Assembly (NCBI GenBank): GCA_017466805.1
Contig: JAFTTN010000066.1
Span: 1-38,721, forward strand
Origin: Clostridia bacterium
GTDB lineage: Bacteria > Bacillota > Clostridia > Oscillospirales > CAG-382
Direction of reading: 5' to 3'
DNA: 38,721 nt
Shown: piece after piece, positions 16,128 to 24,809 of the stretch
How the letters are laid out: the number at the start of each line of letters is the position of its first letter
How positions within the stretch are numbered: position 1 is the stretch's first letter
Notes under the pieces: model-generated
Database searches by the model: none
What the model was told of the DNA's origin: nothing
What the model saw: only the letters and a program-made list of their open reading frames with translations
Translations under genes and position numbers: made by a program

Positions 16128-16732
16128 CAGACGCAAACAGTATTATTTCGGCAATGAATCTGTCGGAACGCAGAATGAAGCATACCTTCGGCGTTGCCGA
16201 AGCGGCAAAGGAAATAGCAAAGGCGCACTTCCCCGCGCTCGACCTTAAAGCAGTCGAGCTCGCCGCGCTTATGCACGATTTTACAAAAGAATACAGCGTC
16301 GAACGCCAGCTCGAGCTTTGCTCGCAGTATAATATCGAGCTTACCGAGGAAGAAAAGGCAAACCATAAGCTTCTCCATTCGAAAACCGGCGCAATGATCG
16401 CCTCACACCGCTTTTCGCTGCCAACCGACGCCTGCTCGGCAATCTATTGGCACACAACGGGCAAGGCGGCAATGTCGCCGTTCGAAATCGTAATCTACCT
16501 CGCCGATTATATCGAAGAATTCCGCGATGACGCCGGCTGTATAAAGCTCCGCGAATTTTACCGTAAAGCAATGAAAAAGGAGCTCGATAAAACCACCGCG
16601 CTCCACAAAACCCTCGTCAAATCCTTCGATACGACGATAAAATATCTCATTTCGGACGAAAAAACCATCAACACCCATACGATAGAGGCAAGAAACTACT
16701 ATATAAACCAACTCAACGCAATCAGGTTTTAA
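16124..16732 (+). CDS. yqeK: HD-domain hydrolase YqeK (diadenosine tetraphosphatase family)
   Basis: YqeK proteins hydrolyse Ap4A symmetrically to two ADP, using an iron-bound HD domain. In the 202 residues H20 (RRMKHTFGVA) and H51-D52 (ALMHDFTKEY) are visible metal ligands, followed by the helix containing the ADYIEEFRD block. The start overlaps the nadD stop by ATGA. The length and order fit the nadD-yqeK-rsfS cluster. Biochemical identity is from family knowledge. Confidence 0.9.
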   Translation: MTDANSIISAMNLSERRMKHTFGVAEAAKEIAKAHFPALDLKAVELAALMHDFTKEYSVERQLELCSQYNIELTEEEKANHKLLHSKTGAMIASHRFSLPTDACSAIYWHTTGKAAMSPFEIVIYLADYIEEFRDDAGCIKLREFYRKAMKKELDKTTALHKTLVKSFDTTIKYLISDEKTINTHTIEARNYYINQLNAIRF

Positions 16733-16753
16733 CCCGAAGCGAAAGGAACAGCA

Positions 16754-17131
16754 ATGAAGGACGAAAAAATGCAAAAGGAACAGGCAAGAGCAATAGCAGA
16801 GCTTGCCGCAAATACTCTTGATAATAAAAAAGGTATGGACGTAACCACCCTCGAGGTAGGCGAACAAACCATTCTCGCCGATTACTTCGTGCTCGCCACG
16901 GGTACCTCGAATACCCACGTAAAAGCACTCGCCGACGAGGTGGAATTCAAGCTAAAGGAAGAGCTTGGCGTCGAACCGAGCCATATCGAAGGCGCATCGG
17001 GCAACGCTTGGACACTTTTGGATTACGGCTGTGTGGTTATCCACGTGTTCACCTCGCAAGCGCGCGACTTTTATAAGCTCGAAAGACTTTGGAGCGGCAA
17101 CGAAATCAAATTCGGAGGATCGGAAGAATGA
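16754..17131 (+). CDS. rsfS: Ribosome silencing factor RsfS (Iojap family)
   Basis: RsfS binds ribosomal protein uL14 and blocks joining of the subunits under nutrient limitation. The 125 residues carry the family features: DVTTLEVGEQTILADYFVLATGTSNTHV in the first half (positions 30-56), then the GNAWTLLDYGCVVIHVF core and an REFY-like segment, ARDFYKLERLW. The ATG is preceded by AAAGGAA. The stop overlaps the leuS start by ATGA, which suggests translational coupling. Confidence 0.93.
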   Translation: MKDEKMQKEQARAIAELAANTLDNKKGMDVTTLEVGEQTILADYFVLATGTSNTHVKALADEVEFKLKEELGVEPSHIEGASGNAWTLLDYGCVVIHVFTSQARDFYKLERLWSGNEIKFGGSEE

Positions 17132-19536
17132 AACACGAATTTAAAGCAATAGAGAAAAAATGGCAGGATAAATGGGACGCGGCAGAAATATTCAAAGCCG
17201 CCGACCCCGGCGAAAAGGGCAGCGAAAAGCCTAAATTCTTCGCCCTTGTCGAATTCCCCTACCCCAGCGGCTCGGGTATGCACGTCGGTCATATCAAGGC
17301 GTATTCCGGCTTGGAGGTTATCTCCCGCAAAAAGCGTATGGACGGCTATAACGTTATGTTCCCGATGGGCTTCGACGCGTTCGGCCTCCCTACCGAAAAC
17401 ACCGCTATAAAAACCGGCACCCATCCCCGCAAGGTTACCGATAATAATATCGAAAAATTCACCGGTCAGCTCAAGCGTGCAGGCTTTGCGTTCGATTGGT
17501 CGCGCGTTGTCGATACTACCGACGTCGATTATTATAAATGGACTCAATGGATATTCCTTAAAATGTTCGAAAACGGTCTTGTCTTCCGCGATACCGCTCT
17601 CGTAAACTACTGCCCCGAATGTAAGGTCGTTCTTTCGAACGAGGACTCGCAGGGCGGTAAGTGCGATATCTGCCATAGCGATATCGTTCAAAAATCCAAG
17701 GACGTTTGGTATTTGCGTATCACCGAATACGCCGATAAGCTTCTTACCGGTCTTGAAGAGGTCGATTATCTCCCCAACATCAAGCAACAGCAGGTAAACT
17801 GGATCGGCAAATCCGAAGGCGCGTTCGTAAACTTCGCGCTCGCTAATAAAGAGGATAAGCTTCGTATCTATACCACCCGCCCCGATACACTCTTCGGCGT
17901 AACCTTTATGGTTATGGCGCCCGAGCATCCGCTTATCGATAAATATTCGGCAAACATCTCCAATATGGCCGAAATCGAAAGCTACCGCGCCGAATGTGCA
18001 AAGAAAACCGAATTCGAACGTACCCAGCTCGTAAAGGATAAAACCGGCGTGCGTATCGAAGGTCTTACCGCAATCAATCCGGTAAATAATAAAGAAATCC
18101 CCATTTATATCGCCGATTACGTTATGATGGGCTACGGCACGGGCGCAATTATGGCTGTTCCCGCGCACGATAGCCGCGATTACGACTTCGCAAAGAAATT
18201 CGGTATCGATATAATCGAGGTAATCAAGGGCGGCAATATCGCCGAGGAAGCATATACCGGCGATGGCGAAATGGTAAATTCGGGCTTCCTTAACGGCTTT
18301 AATAACAAAAAGGATTCTATCCGCCGCGCTATCGAGGAATTGGAAAAGCTCGGCTGCGGCGAAGGCGGCGTTCAGTATAAAATGAAGGACTGGGCGTTTA
18401 ACCGTCAAAGATATTGGGGCGAGCCCATTCCCATAGTTCACTGCGAAAAATGCGGTATGGTTGCCGTTCCCTACGAGGAGCTCCCCTTAAAACTTCCCGA
18501 TATGGATGAATTCGCTCCCGGTCAAGGCGGCGAATCGCCCTTGGCAAGAATCGAATCCTACGTCAACTGCAAATGCCCCAAATGCGGCGGCAATGCAAAA
18601 CGCGAAACCGATACTATGCCCCAGTGGGCAGGCTCCTCCTGGTACTTCCTCCGCTATTGCGATCCGCACAATAACGATTTCTTCGCAAGCGAGGAAAAGC
18701 TTAAATATTGGATGCCTGTCGATTGGTATAACGGCGGTATGGAGCACGTTACCCGCCATATGATCTATTCGCGCTTCTGGTATAAGTTCCTCTATGACCT
18801 CGGCCTCGTTCCCGTGTCCGAGCCCTATGCAAAGCGTACCGCCCAAGGCTTAATACTTGGCCCCGACGGCGAAAAAATGAGCAAATCCCGCGGCAACGTC
18901 GTCGACCCCAACGACGTAATCGACGAATACGGCGCAGACGTTTTGCGTACCTATATTCTCTTTATGGGCGATTACGCCTCGGCTGCACCCTGGTCGCAAA
19001 GCTCGGTGCGCGGCTGTAAACGCTTCCTCGAACGCTATGCGGCGTTAAGCGATATGCTCGGCGCAAGGAACGATAAATTGATCCGCTCGCTCCATAAGAC
19101 TATTAAAAAGGTCACAAACGATATCGATACGATGAAGTTCAATACCGCAATAGCGGCAATGATGAGCTTTATGAACGAAATCTACGATGTCGGCTCTATC
19201 GATAAAGAAAGCCTGCTCGTGCTCACCAAGCTGCTCTGCCCGTTTGCACCGCATATCTGCGAGGAAATGTGGGAATCGCTCGGCGGAAAGGGCTTCTGCT
19301 CGGAAGCCGCTTGGCCGGAATACGATGAAGCGCTCACCGTCGACGACGAAAAGGAAATCGCCGTTCAGGTTTGCGGCAAGCTCAAAGGCGTCGTGGTTAT
19401 CCCCGCAGGTGCGGAAGAAGATACCGTTTGGGAAATCATCACCAAAAACGAATCGGTTATGTCCGCCCTCGACGGCAAGCAGATTATCAAGAAAATCTAT
19501 ATCAAGGATAAGATTTTCAATATCGTAGCGAAATAA
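17128..19536 (+). CDS. leuS: Leucyl-tRNA synthetase
   Basis: This class I synthetase charges tRNA-Leu. The 802 residues contain the HIGH-type motif H52-V-G-H55 in PYPSGSGMHVGH, a CP1 editing domain with TTRPDTLFG and GTGAIMAVPAHD, two cysteine pairs likely to bind zinc (CPEC...CDIC and CEKCG...CPKCG), and an intact KMSKSRGN near residue 585. The HIGH-adjacent sequence (VGHIKAYSGLEV) and DAFGLPTENTA differ from the usual bacterial VGHPEGYT and DAFGLPAEQYA, so this is a somewhat divergent LeuRS. The ATG at 17128 follows CGGAGG and overlaps the rsfS stop. No T-box precedes it; expression seems to come from the operon. Confidence 0.95.
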   Translation: MKHEFKAIEKKWQDKWDAAEIFKAADPGEKGSEKPKFFALVEFPYPSGSGMHVGHIKAYSGLEVISRKKRMDGYNVMFPMGFDAFGLPTENTAIKTGTHPRKVTDNNIEKFTGQLKRAGFAFDWSRVVDTTDVDYYKWTQWIFLKMFENGLVFRDTALVNYCPECKVVLSNEDSQGGKCDICHSDIVQKSKDVWYLRITEYADKLLTGLEEVDYLPNIKQQQVNWIGKSEGAFVNFALANKEDKLRIYTTRPDTLFGVTFMVMAPEHPLIDKYSANISNMAEIESYRAECAKKTEFERTQLVKDKTGVRIEGLTAINPVNNKEIPIYIADYVMMGYGTGAIMAVPAHDSRDYDFAKKFGIDIIEVIKGGNIAEEAYTGDGEMVNSGFLNGFNNKKDSIRRAIEELEKLGCGEGGVQYKMKDWAFNRQRYWGEPIPIVHCEKCGMVAVPYEELPLKLPDMDEFAPGQGGESPLARIESYVNCKCPKCGGNAKRETDTMPQWAGSSWYFLRYCDPHNNDFFASEEKLKYWMPVDWYNGGMEHVTRHMIYSRFWYKFLYDLGLVPVSEPYAKRTAQGLILGPDGEKMSKSRGNVVDPNDVIDEYGADVLRTYILFMGDYASAAPWSQSSVRGCKRFLERYAALSDMLGARNDKLIRSLHKTIKKVTNDIDTMKFNTAIAAMMSFMNEIYDVGSIDKESLLVLTKLLCPFAPHICEEMWESLGGKGFCSEAAWPEYDEALTVDDEKEIAVQVCGKLKGVVVIPAGAEEDTVWEIITKNESVMSALDGKQIIKKIYIKDKIFNIVAK

Positions 19537-19585
19537 ATCAAAATACGCTCACACAAATTTTTCCATATAAATTCGGAGGATTAAA

Positions 19586-20308
19586 ATGGATACCATTAAG
19601 ATCAACAAAGGCAATGCTCTTATCGTTGCACACAGAGGTCTTTCGGGCCTCGAAAGAGAAAATACCGCGTCCGCGTTCGTTGCGGCAGGTAACCGCAGCT
19701 ATTTCGGTATCGAAACCGACGTTCGCGTTACCGCCGACGGCAATTTCGTTCTCCTTCACGACGATAATACCCTTCGCTGCGGCGGCGATATGGTCGCGCC
19801 CGAGCAATGCACACTCCAAACCATTCAATCGGTACAGCTTTTCGATACCGACGGTAAGCGCGGCAGAGTAGACCTCCGCGTGCCCGAAATGGTCGATTAC
19901 CTTCGTATCTGCAAACGCTACGATAAGGTTTGCGTGCTCGAATTCAAGGGCTATTTCAGCGAAGAAAATATGCAAAAGGTCGTCGACATCGTAAAAGCAG
20001 AATACTGCCTCGAAAAAATGATCTTTATCTCCTTCTCGTTCGATAACCTCTTGAATCTGCGCAAGGTTTGCCCCGAATCTCATTGCCAGTTCCTCACCGG
20101 CGAATATAAGCAGGAAATTCTCGATATGCTCAAGGAACACAAAATGGGACTTGATATCTGGTCGGGCGCACTCGACGAAGAAGCAAAGGTACGCCATATC
20201 CTCGAAGAAGGTATCGAGCTCAACGTCTGGACGGTCGATAACAAGGAAACCGCCGAAAAGCTTATCTCCTGGGGCGTTCAGTACGTAACCAGTAACATTT
20301 TGGAATAA
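19586..20308 (+). CDS. Glycerophosphodiester phosphodiesterase
   Basis: The enzyme hydrolyses glycerophosphodiesters to glycerol-3-phosphate and an alcohol. The 240 residues lack a signal peptide, pointing to a cytoplasmic form that recycles phospholipid or teichoic-acid breakdown products. The catalytic set is visible: H16-R17-G18, E25-N26-T27, E43-x-D45 and H58, with ELNVWTVDN near the end. The ATG is preceded by CGGAGG. The gene is last in the plus-strand operon, 49 bases after leuS, and is followed by a bidirectional terminator. Confidence 0.92.
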   Translation: MDTIKINKGNALIVAHRGLSGLERENTASAFVAAGNRSYFGIETDVRVTADGNFVLLHDDNTLRCGGDMVAPEQCTLQTIQSVQLFDTDGKRGRVDLRVPEMVDYLRICKRYDKVCVLEFKGYFSEENMQKVVDIVKAEYCLEKMIFISFSFDNLLNLRKVCPESHCQFLTGEYKQEILDMLKEHKMGLDIWSGALDEEAKVRHILEEGIELNVWTVDNKETAEKLISWGVQYVTSNILE

Positions 20309-20321
20309 ACGAAATATAAAC

Positions 20322-20372
20322 AAAAAACGCGAGAGAAAAACTTTTTAAAAAGTCTTTCTCTCGCACTTTTTT
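20322..20372. terminator. Bidirectional terminator, copy 1 of a 51-bp identical pair
   Basis: A long stem (GCGAGAGAAA... with ...TTTCTCTCGC, plus an inner AACTTTTT/AAAAAGT stem) is flanked by an A-run on one side and a T-run on the other. It ends the GDPD operon on plus and the BlaR1-like gene on minus. The same 51 bases recur at 22468-22518. Confidence 0.85.
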
Positions 20373-20439
20373 CGAAAATTTTTGGATTACATTAAAAAGA
20401 AAAGATTCAATTTGTTATTTTCAATGTTTAATTAATCTC

Positions 20440-21978
20440 CTATCTGTTTTTCAAAAGATACTCTTTAATATCGTCAAGCTTATAAACCTTTACCTGTGCC
20501 AACTGTTCGGGATATCGGTGAACAAGCGGATCCTGCAAATATAGATTCTTCTTTGCCTCCAACCCTTTCGGGCTGTAATAAGGCAATACGTCTGTTCCGA
20601 AATCTCCGTCTACAAAATTTGTCACGTCCATAACGTAAAGCTCTCCGCTGTTATCGTTGCTGACGTACATCACGGTATGATAAAGACCAAGTATACCGTA
20701 GGTGTTTTCATATCCGTCAAAGCCGTATAAGAAGAGGAAATATTTGTTTCCGACGTCAAACAGCGGAAACGAATGCAACGTGCTCTTTGAATTTCCTATC
20801 TGCGCAAGAATAATGCTGTCCTTTATATCGCCCTTATAGCAATCAATTATCTCCGCAGAAAAAAACGTCGCCTCGTCCTCACACAGCCAGCTTTTGATTT
20901 CAACACACGCAACCGCATCTGCCTTTTCGAAAGCCGAATCAAATTTGTAGTATTCCGATAATCTAATCCTAAATGTCGAATTTTCTCCTATTCTGACAGG
21001 AGTGTTCCTCGTCTCGCCCGTGCTGTCTATGGTTATCAAGCTTGTTGTTTCGCTTGGAACCTGCTCGACCTTGCAGGAAACAAAACACAGCACACAAACA
21101 ACAGACATAATCAGCGCAACCGCGGCTGTTACCTTTTTGCTGTTTCTTTTCGAAATCACAGCCTTAATACGTTTTTTCAACGGCTTTCCTCCAAATCCGG
21201 CGGCGAACACCGCTGTTGCAGAGCCCTCAAGCAAAAGCTCGGCGTATGCCAACCGCTCGGCACTGTCCATTTTCGAAACAACCGCCTCGTCGCAGGCAAG
21301 CTCGCAATCGCGTGCCGCAAAACACAAATACAGCCATACCGCAGGATTCCACCAATATACCGCCGTTATGATTTTGCGTAGCTCGGTCCGCCACATATCC
21401 CCTTGCTTTATGTGTGTGAATTCGTGCAAAAGAACCGTTTCAAGCCGTTCGCTGTTTTTCATACTGCGCGGAATATACACCTTTGGGATAACACCGAAGA
21501 CGCAGGGCGCAATATCGCTCTCGGTAAAGTATATTTCCGTTCTTCCGATTTTTTTGTAAAATTCACGCCCGCGCTTTAACCGCTCTTTAATAATCGAACG
21601 CGAAACAACAAATCCCGCAAGCGTAATCACAAATCCGCATAAATACACGACCCGCAATATCGTAACGCTTTCGACTTCGAGCGCAATACTTCCGCTTGGC
21701 TTTTCTTGCTCGCCGCTCGGCTCGGCAATATTGTAAAACCGCTCGCCGTCGTAACTCCAATCATTCATATATTCCTCTATCGAAACTTCCTCGCTTCCGC
21801 TTGCCTGAACCGACTGCGTGAGCGTTATTTCGAAAAGCGGAATCGGAACAGCCAAACGAATAAAAACAACCACCCAGAGAGCATATATTAAACGGTACGA
21901 TGCCTTGTTTCTGAATATTATCCTCGCCAACAGCACCGCCGCAATAAGCAACGTAGAATATAACACTGCTTCGGTCAT
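20440..21978 (-). CDS. BlaR1/MecR1-like M56 membrane metalloprotease sensor
   Basis: These antirepressors sense a cell-envelope signal and trigger cleavage of their BlaI-type repressor. The roughly 512 residues show three N-terminal membrane segments, the cytoplasmic zinc motif HEFTH (near residues 185-189), the downstream CELACDEAV ligand motif, and a fourth membrane segment around 285-303. The extracellular C-terminus (about 205 residues) lacks the SxxK and KTG motifs of a penicillin-binding sensor, so beta-lactam sensing is not supported and the ligand is unknown. Two ATGs lie near the blaI stop. The one at 21978 has CGGAGG at ideal spacing; the one at 21984 overlaps the stop as ATGA but sits almost on the ribosome binding site. 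Confidence 0.85.
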   Translation of the reverse strand: MTEAVLYSTLLIAAVLLARIIFRNKASYRLIYALWVVVFIRLAVPIPLFEITLTQSVQASGSEEVSIEEYMNDWSYDGERFYNIAEPSGEQEKPSGSIALEVESVTILRVVYLCGFVITLAGFVVSRSIIKERLKRGREFYKKIGRTEIYFTESDIAPCVFGVIPKVYIPRSMKNSERLETVLLHEFTHIKQGDMWRTELRKIITAVYWWNPAVWLYLCFAARDCELACDEAVVSKMDSAERLAYAELLLEGSATAVFAAGFGGKPLKKRIKAVISKRNSKKVTAAVALIMSVVCVLCFVSCKVEQVPSETTSLITIDSTGETRNTPVRIGENSTFRIRLSEYYKFDSAFEKADAVACVEIKSWLCEDEATFFSAEIIDCYKGDIKDSIILAQIGNSKSTLHSFPLFDVGNKYFLFLYGFDGYENTYGILGLYHTVMYVSNDNSGELYVMDVTNFVDGDFGTDVLPYYSPKGLEAKKNLYLQDPLVHRYPEQLAQVKVYKLDDIKEYLLKNR

Positions 21979-21980
21979 AA

Positions 21981-22376
21981 TCATTCCTCCGTTTGCTCAA
22001 GCTCGCTTTCTGCCTTGTCCAAAATCCCGCGCAGCTCGTCTATTTCTCTTTTCGAAAGCTTGTTTCTGTCTGTAAGTGCAGACACAAACAATCCCACGCT
22101 TCCGTCAAACACACGTGAAATAAAGGAGCTCGCTTCATAGTTTTCCGCATCTCCGCGTGCTATAAGCGCTACATATTTCTGCGGCCGCTGTTTTGTCAGC
22201 ATCTTCACCGCACCCTTCTCTTCGAGCCGCTTCAGCATTGTGAACACCGTGTTTTTGTTCCAACCGGTATCCTTTTCCAATGCGGCAACAAATTCACCCA
22301 CCGTCATTGTATTGTTTTTCCAAAGCAGCTTCATAATCTTCCATTCGCCGTTAGATAAGCTCAATCTGCTGTTCAT
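21981..22376 (-). CDS. BlaI/MecI/CopY-family winged-helix repressor
   Basis: The 131 residues form the standard BlaI layout. A winged helix (about 6-72) contains LSNGEWKIMKLLW and the WNKNTVFTMLKRLEEKG recognition part, followed by a helical dimerisation tail. A good AAGGGG ribosome binding site precedes the ATG. It is cotranscribed with the M56 sensor, and two operator-like boxes overlap its promoter, so autorepression released by sensor proteolysis is the expected circuit. No resistance gene adjoins it; its other targets are unknown. Confidence 0.92.
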   Translation of the reverse strand: MNSRLSLSNGEWKIMKLLWKNNTMTVGEFVAALEKDTGWNKNTVFTMLKRLEEKGAVKMLTKQRPQKYVALIARGDAENYEASSFISRVFDGSVGLFVSALTDRNKLSKREIDELRGILDKAESELEQTEE

Positions 22377-22398
22377 AAAGCACCCCTTCTTTACGCAA

Positions 22399-22447
22399 GA
22401 CTACATTTGTCATCTTTACAATATCACAAAAGACTACACTTGTCAAC
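22399..22447 (-). promoter_or_regulatory. blaI promoter with two BlaI-type operators
   Basis: On the minus strand: -35 TTGACA (22441-22446), 17-base spacer, -10 TATTGT (22418-22423). Two near-identical boxes, GACTACATTTGTCATC (22399-22414) and GACTACACTTGTCAAC (22432-22447), have the TACA-N2-TGT core of BlaI/MecI operators. One covers the -35 and one lies just past the -10. They are 33 bases apart, about three helical turns, which suits cooperative binding of two dimers on one DNA face. Confidence 0.8.
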
Positions 22448-22467
22448 CTTTTCCGGAAAATTATAGA

Positions 22468-22518
22468 AAAAAACGCGAGAGAAAAACTTTTTAAAAAGTC
22501 TTTCTCTCGCACTTTTTT
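22468..22518 (-). terminator. Terminator of the NCS2 permease gene, copy 2 of the 51-bp pair
   Basis: These 51 bases are identical to 20322-20372 and in the same orientation. On the minus strand the hairpin is followed by a run of seven T. It sits 20 bases past the permease stop and about 20 bases before the blaI promoter, insulating the two units. Confidence 0.85.
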
Positions 22519-22537
22519 TATTTTTAAAATAAACCCG

Positions 22538-24514
22538 TCAATTCTTATCGATCAATCTTATCAAGGCGCAAATACGGCGCATCGGCATATCCGAAACCTT
22601 AATCACCAGCCATTCGCCGTCCTCGTCGATCGCCTCGTAATCGTTCAAATAAGCCTTTTTCGAATTATCGGGAACGACCTTGCTCTTAATATCCAAAAAC
22701 AAGCCGTTAACCGTCTTTCTGAATCTAAGCGTAGTATCAGAGCTGCCCGCGCCGCCGATACCAACCTCCAAAAGCACGGTGTGCTTTATCTCGTCGCGTA
22801 TCGTATCGTCGGAAAGCCACTGCCCGTCGGGCATACGCACACGGCAGTCCTTGCCCTTCAATGCATATGCAACACCGCTGATATTGCAATTTCTTTGGTA
22901 ATCTATTGCGGCTTGGTCGTCCTTTTTATACCCAATCACGCGGTATATCGTATTTTCGGAAAAAGCCGAAAGCACGTCGCAAACCATTTCCTCAAACGTC
23001 ATAACGTCACTAAGGTTGCCGAGCCATTTAATAAACCGAACGACAAGGTTAAGCGATACACCCACAACAAAGCCAAGGCCCATACCCTTCAGCTCTACAA
23101 AGCCAAGATTTATCGAAAGACCGGATATACCCGATATCAAAACCGCGGCGGTAATAATCTGGTTGGAAATCTTTTTGTAATCAACACGCTGTTCAACAAG
23201 AAGCTGAATACCGGGGGCAGAGATTATACCGAAAAGGAAAAGCTCCATTCCGCCGATAACCGCCTTGGGTATACCAAGCAAAAACGCCTGTAAATAACCC
23301 GAAAAGGCAAACAGCATTGCCAAAATAGCGGCAATAATATAGGGCGCAACCGAAAACGGCGACGTAAGCTTTTTAATAAACGCATCGGGCTCATCGCGCT
23401 TCACATCGCTTCGATGAATGCTCATTACCGCTATGTTTTCGGCATATATCGTATTCGGCACCGAGCCGAGAAGCCCCGAAAACAGCGTTGCAAATCCGTG
23501 CGCACGCACCGAGGTACGCATCTCCTTAACCGAATTTTCGGTAAAAATATCGTTTTCGCCGGTGTCGTCGTCAATAACCTCGGTCAAAGCCTCCGCCTCC
23601 TGCTCGGCAATAGCGCCCGCGGATGCGGTATCGTCCCTTGTCATACGGCTGATAACCGTAAATCTGCCTATGTTTTCGGTAAATACAATAAACGTCGCCG
23701 GTAATACCGCCACGAAAAGTCCCGCCAAGGCTTTAAAATCCGAAGGTATGGTGGGTATATCAAATCTGGGATAGGTAAGCCACTCAACGCCCTTGAAATA
23801 TTCCTCGGGAAAACCGTTTATGGCAAACGAAACGCCGCAACCGACCACCATACCCACGATTATCGCCGCGTTTTTCAAAAACTTGTGGCGAAACAGCGAA
23901 AACAAAACGATTACCGACAGCGTGGTTATCGCAACCACCGCCGCCTTGCCGTCAACCAAGCCGTCCTCGATATCAAAGCCCGAATCGACAACCGCCGTGT
24001 CGGCAAGCTCAAGACCGATCAACGAAATTGCGGGACCGATAACCGTTGCGGGCATAATAAACGACAAAATTCGCTCAATACCCTTTTTCAAATATAAAAG
24101 CGAAAGCAAAAACAGCACTATTCCGCTAAAAACGTACGCCCACCCGACGTATGAAAACGCCATCGCGTGCGGTACGCCGGTGTTGTTCATCTGCTCTTGA
24201 ATAAGATATATCGTCAGCCCTATATAAGCAAAGCTCGATCCAAGATATGCCGGGATCTTTCCGCGCGTCATCGCCGCAAAAATAATCGTGCCCAATCCGC
24301 TCGTGAACAAAACGAGCGACATATCGATAATCATCATATCGTACGCGTTGTTTACAAGCACGGGTACAAGTATCGTCGCGGGTATCATCGCCAAAAAATG
24401 CTCGAACGCAAGCGAAATAATACCGCTTTTCAAAAATATCCAACGTATTATTCTAAAAAATCTTTCGGTTTTCGATAAATTCAAACCGTTTCCGTCGGGC
24501 GTCGCAGGTGTCAT
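22538..24514 (-). CDS. NCS2-family nucleobase permease (uracil/xanthine type), long form
   Basis: These proton symporters import uracil or purines. The first 500 residues contain many membrane segments and the family signatures FLAMIPATILVP and GSVPNTIYAENIAVMSIH, the latter matching the NCS2 motif around the substrate site. At 658 residues the protein is about 200 longer than usual. An acidic loop with TEVIDDDTGENDIF is inserted near the middle, and a soluble C-terminal region of about 150 residues (about 505-658) follows the last membrane helix. That tail is unrecognised. Uracil is the likeliest substrate but cannot be fixed. The ATG follows GGGAGAGAGG closely. No PyrR or purine riboswitch leader is visible. 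Confidence 0.85.
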   Translation of the reverse strand: MTPATPDGNGLNLSKTERFFRIIRWIFLKSGIISLAFEHFLAMIPATILVPVLVNNAYDMMIIDMSLVLFTSGLGTIIFAAMTRGKIPAYLGSSFAYIGLTIYLIQEQMNNTGVPHAMAFSYVGWAYVFSGIVLFLLSLLYLKKGIERILSFIMPATVIGPAISLIGLELADTAVVDSGFDIEDGLVDGKAAVVAITTLSVIVLFSLFRHKFLKNAAIIVGMVVGCGVSFAINGFPEEYFKGVEWLTYPRFDIPTIPSDFKALAGLFVAVLPATFIVFTENIGRFTVISRMTRDDTASAGAIAEQEAEALTEVIDDDTGENDIFTENSVKEMRTSVRAHGFATLFSGLLGSVPNTIYAENIAVMSIHRSDVKRDEPDAFIKKLTSPFSVAPYIIAAILAMLFAFSGYLQAFLLGIPKAVIGGMELFLFGIISAPGIQLLVEQRVDYKKISNQIITAAVLISGISGLSINLGFVELKGMGLGFVVGVSLNLVVRFIKWLGNLSDVMTFEEMVCDVLSAFSENTIYRVIGYKKDDQAAIDYQRNCNISGVAYALKGKDCRVRMPDGQWLSDDTIRDEIKHTVLLEVGIGGAGSSDTTLRFRKTVNGLFLDIKSKVVPDNSKKAYLNDYEAIDEDGEWLVIKVSDMPMRRICALIRLIDKN

Positions 24515-24566
24515 AGCCTCTCTCCCTTTTATATTCTGTCGGCTTTTGCCGAATCATCTTTTCTTT

Positions 24567-24594
24567 ATCCTACTATTAATTTTCGCGTTTTCAA
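24567..24594 (-). promoter_or_regulatory. Possible promoter of the NCS2 permease gene
   Basis: On the minus strand TTGAAA (24589-24594) and TAGGAT (24567-24572) are separated by 16 bases. The -35 overlaps the end of the zinc-ribbon gene. The match is only moderate, and readthrough from the upstream genes is an alternative. Confidence 0.3.
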
Positions 24595-24797
24595 TCTTGC
24601 TTCAACGATTTTATATAATCGCTTTCATTTCCGTTCCAAAGACACAAAACGCATTTTCCGTTTTCAAAAATATGCTTGCAGTTTTCGTATCCGTAAATCA
24701 AATGTGCACAATTCGGGCAAAGCGACGTCATTTTCGACCTTTCGCGAATAAATTCGCTTCCGCATTCATCGCATATTCCGATCGAACGATTATCCAT
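24591..24797 (-). CDS. Small zinc-ribbon protein
   Basis: The 68 residues contain three CxxC knuckles, C9-x2-C12, C27-x2-C30 and C49-x2-C52, plus C40 and H42, enough for two zinc sites. The pattern is rubredoxin/zinc-ribbon-like. AAGGAAA precedes the ATG by eight bases. The gene starts 12 bases after the metallophosphoesterase stop and is probably cotranscribed with it. No function can be assigned; nucleic-acid or protein binding is typical for such folds. Confidence 0.7.
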   Translation of the reverse strand: MDNRSIGICDECGSEFIRERSKMTSLCPNCAHLIYGYENCKHIFENGKCVLCLWNGNESDYIKSLKQD

Positions 24798-24809
24798 AAA
24801 TCTTTTTCC

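Noticed and set aside
17071..18441. A 456-codon open frame antisense to leuS
   Set aside because: The codon bias of leuS leaves its complement free of stops; no family features or start signals are visible, and leuS is certain.
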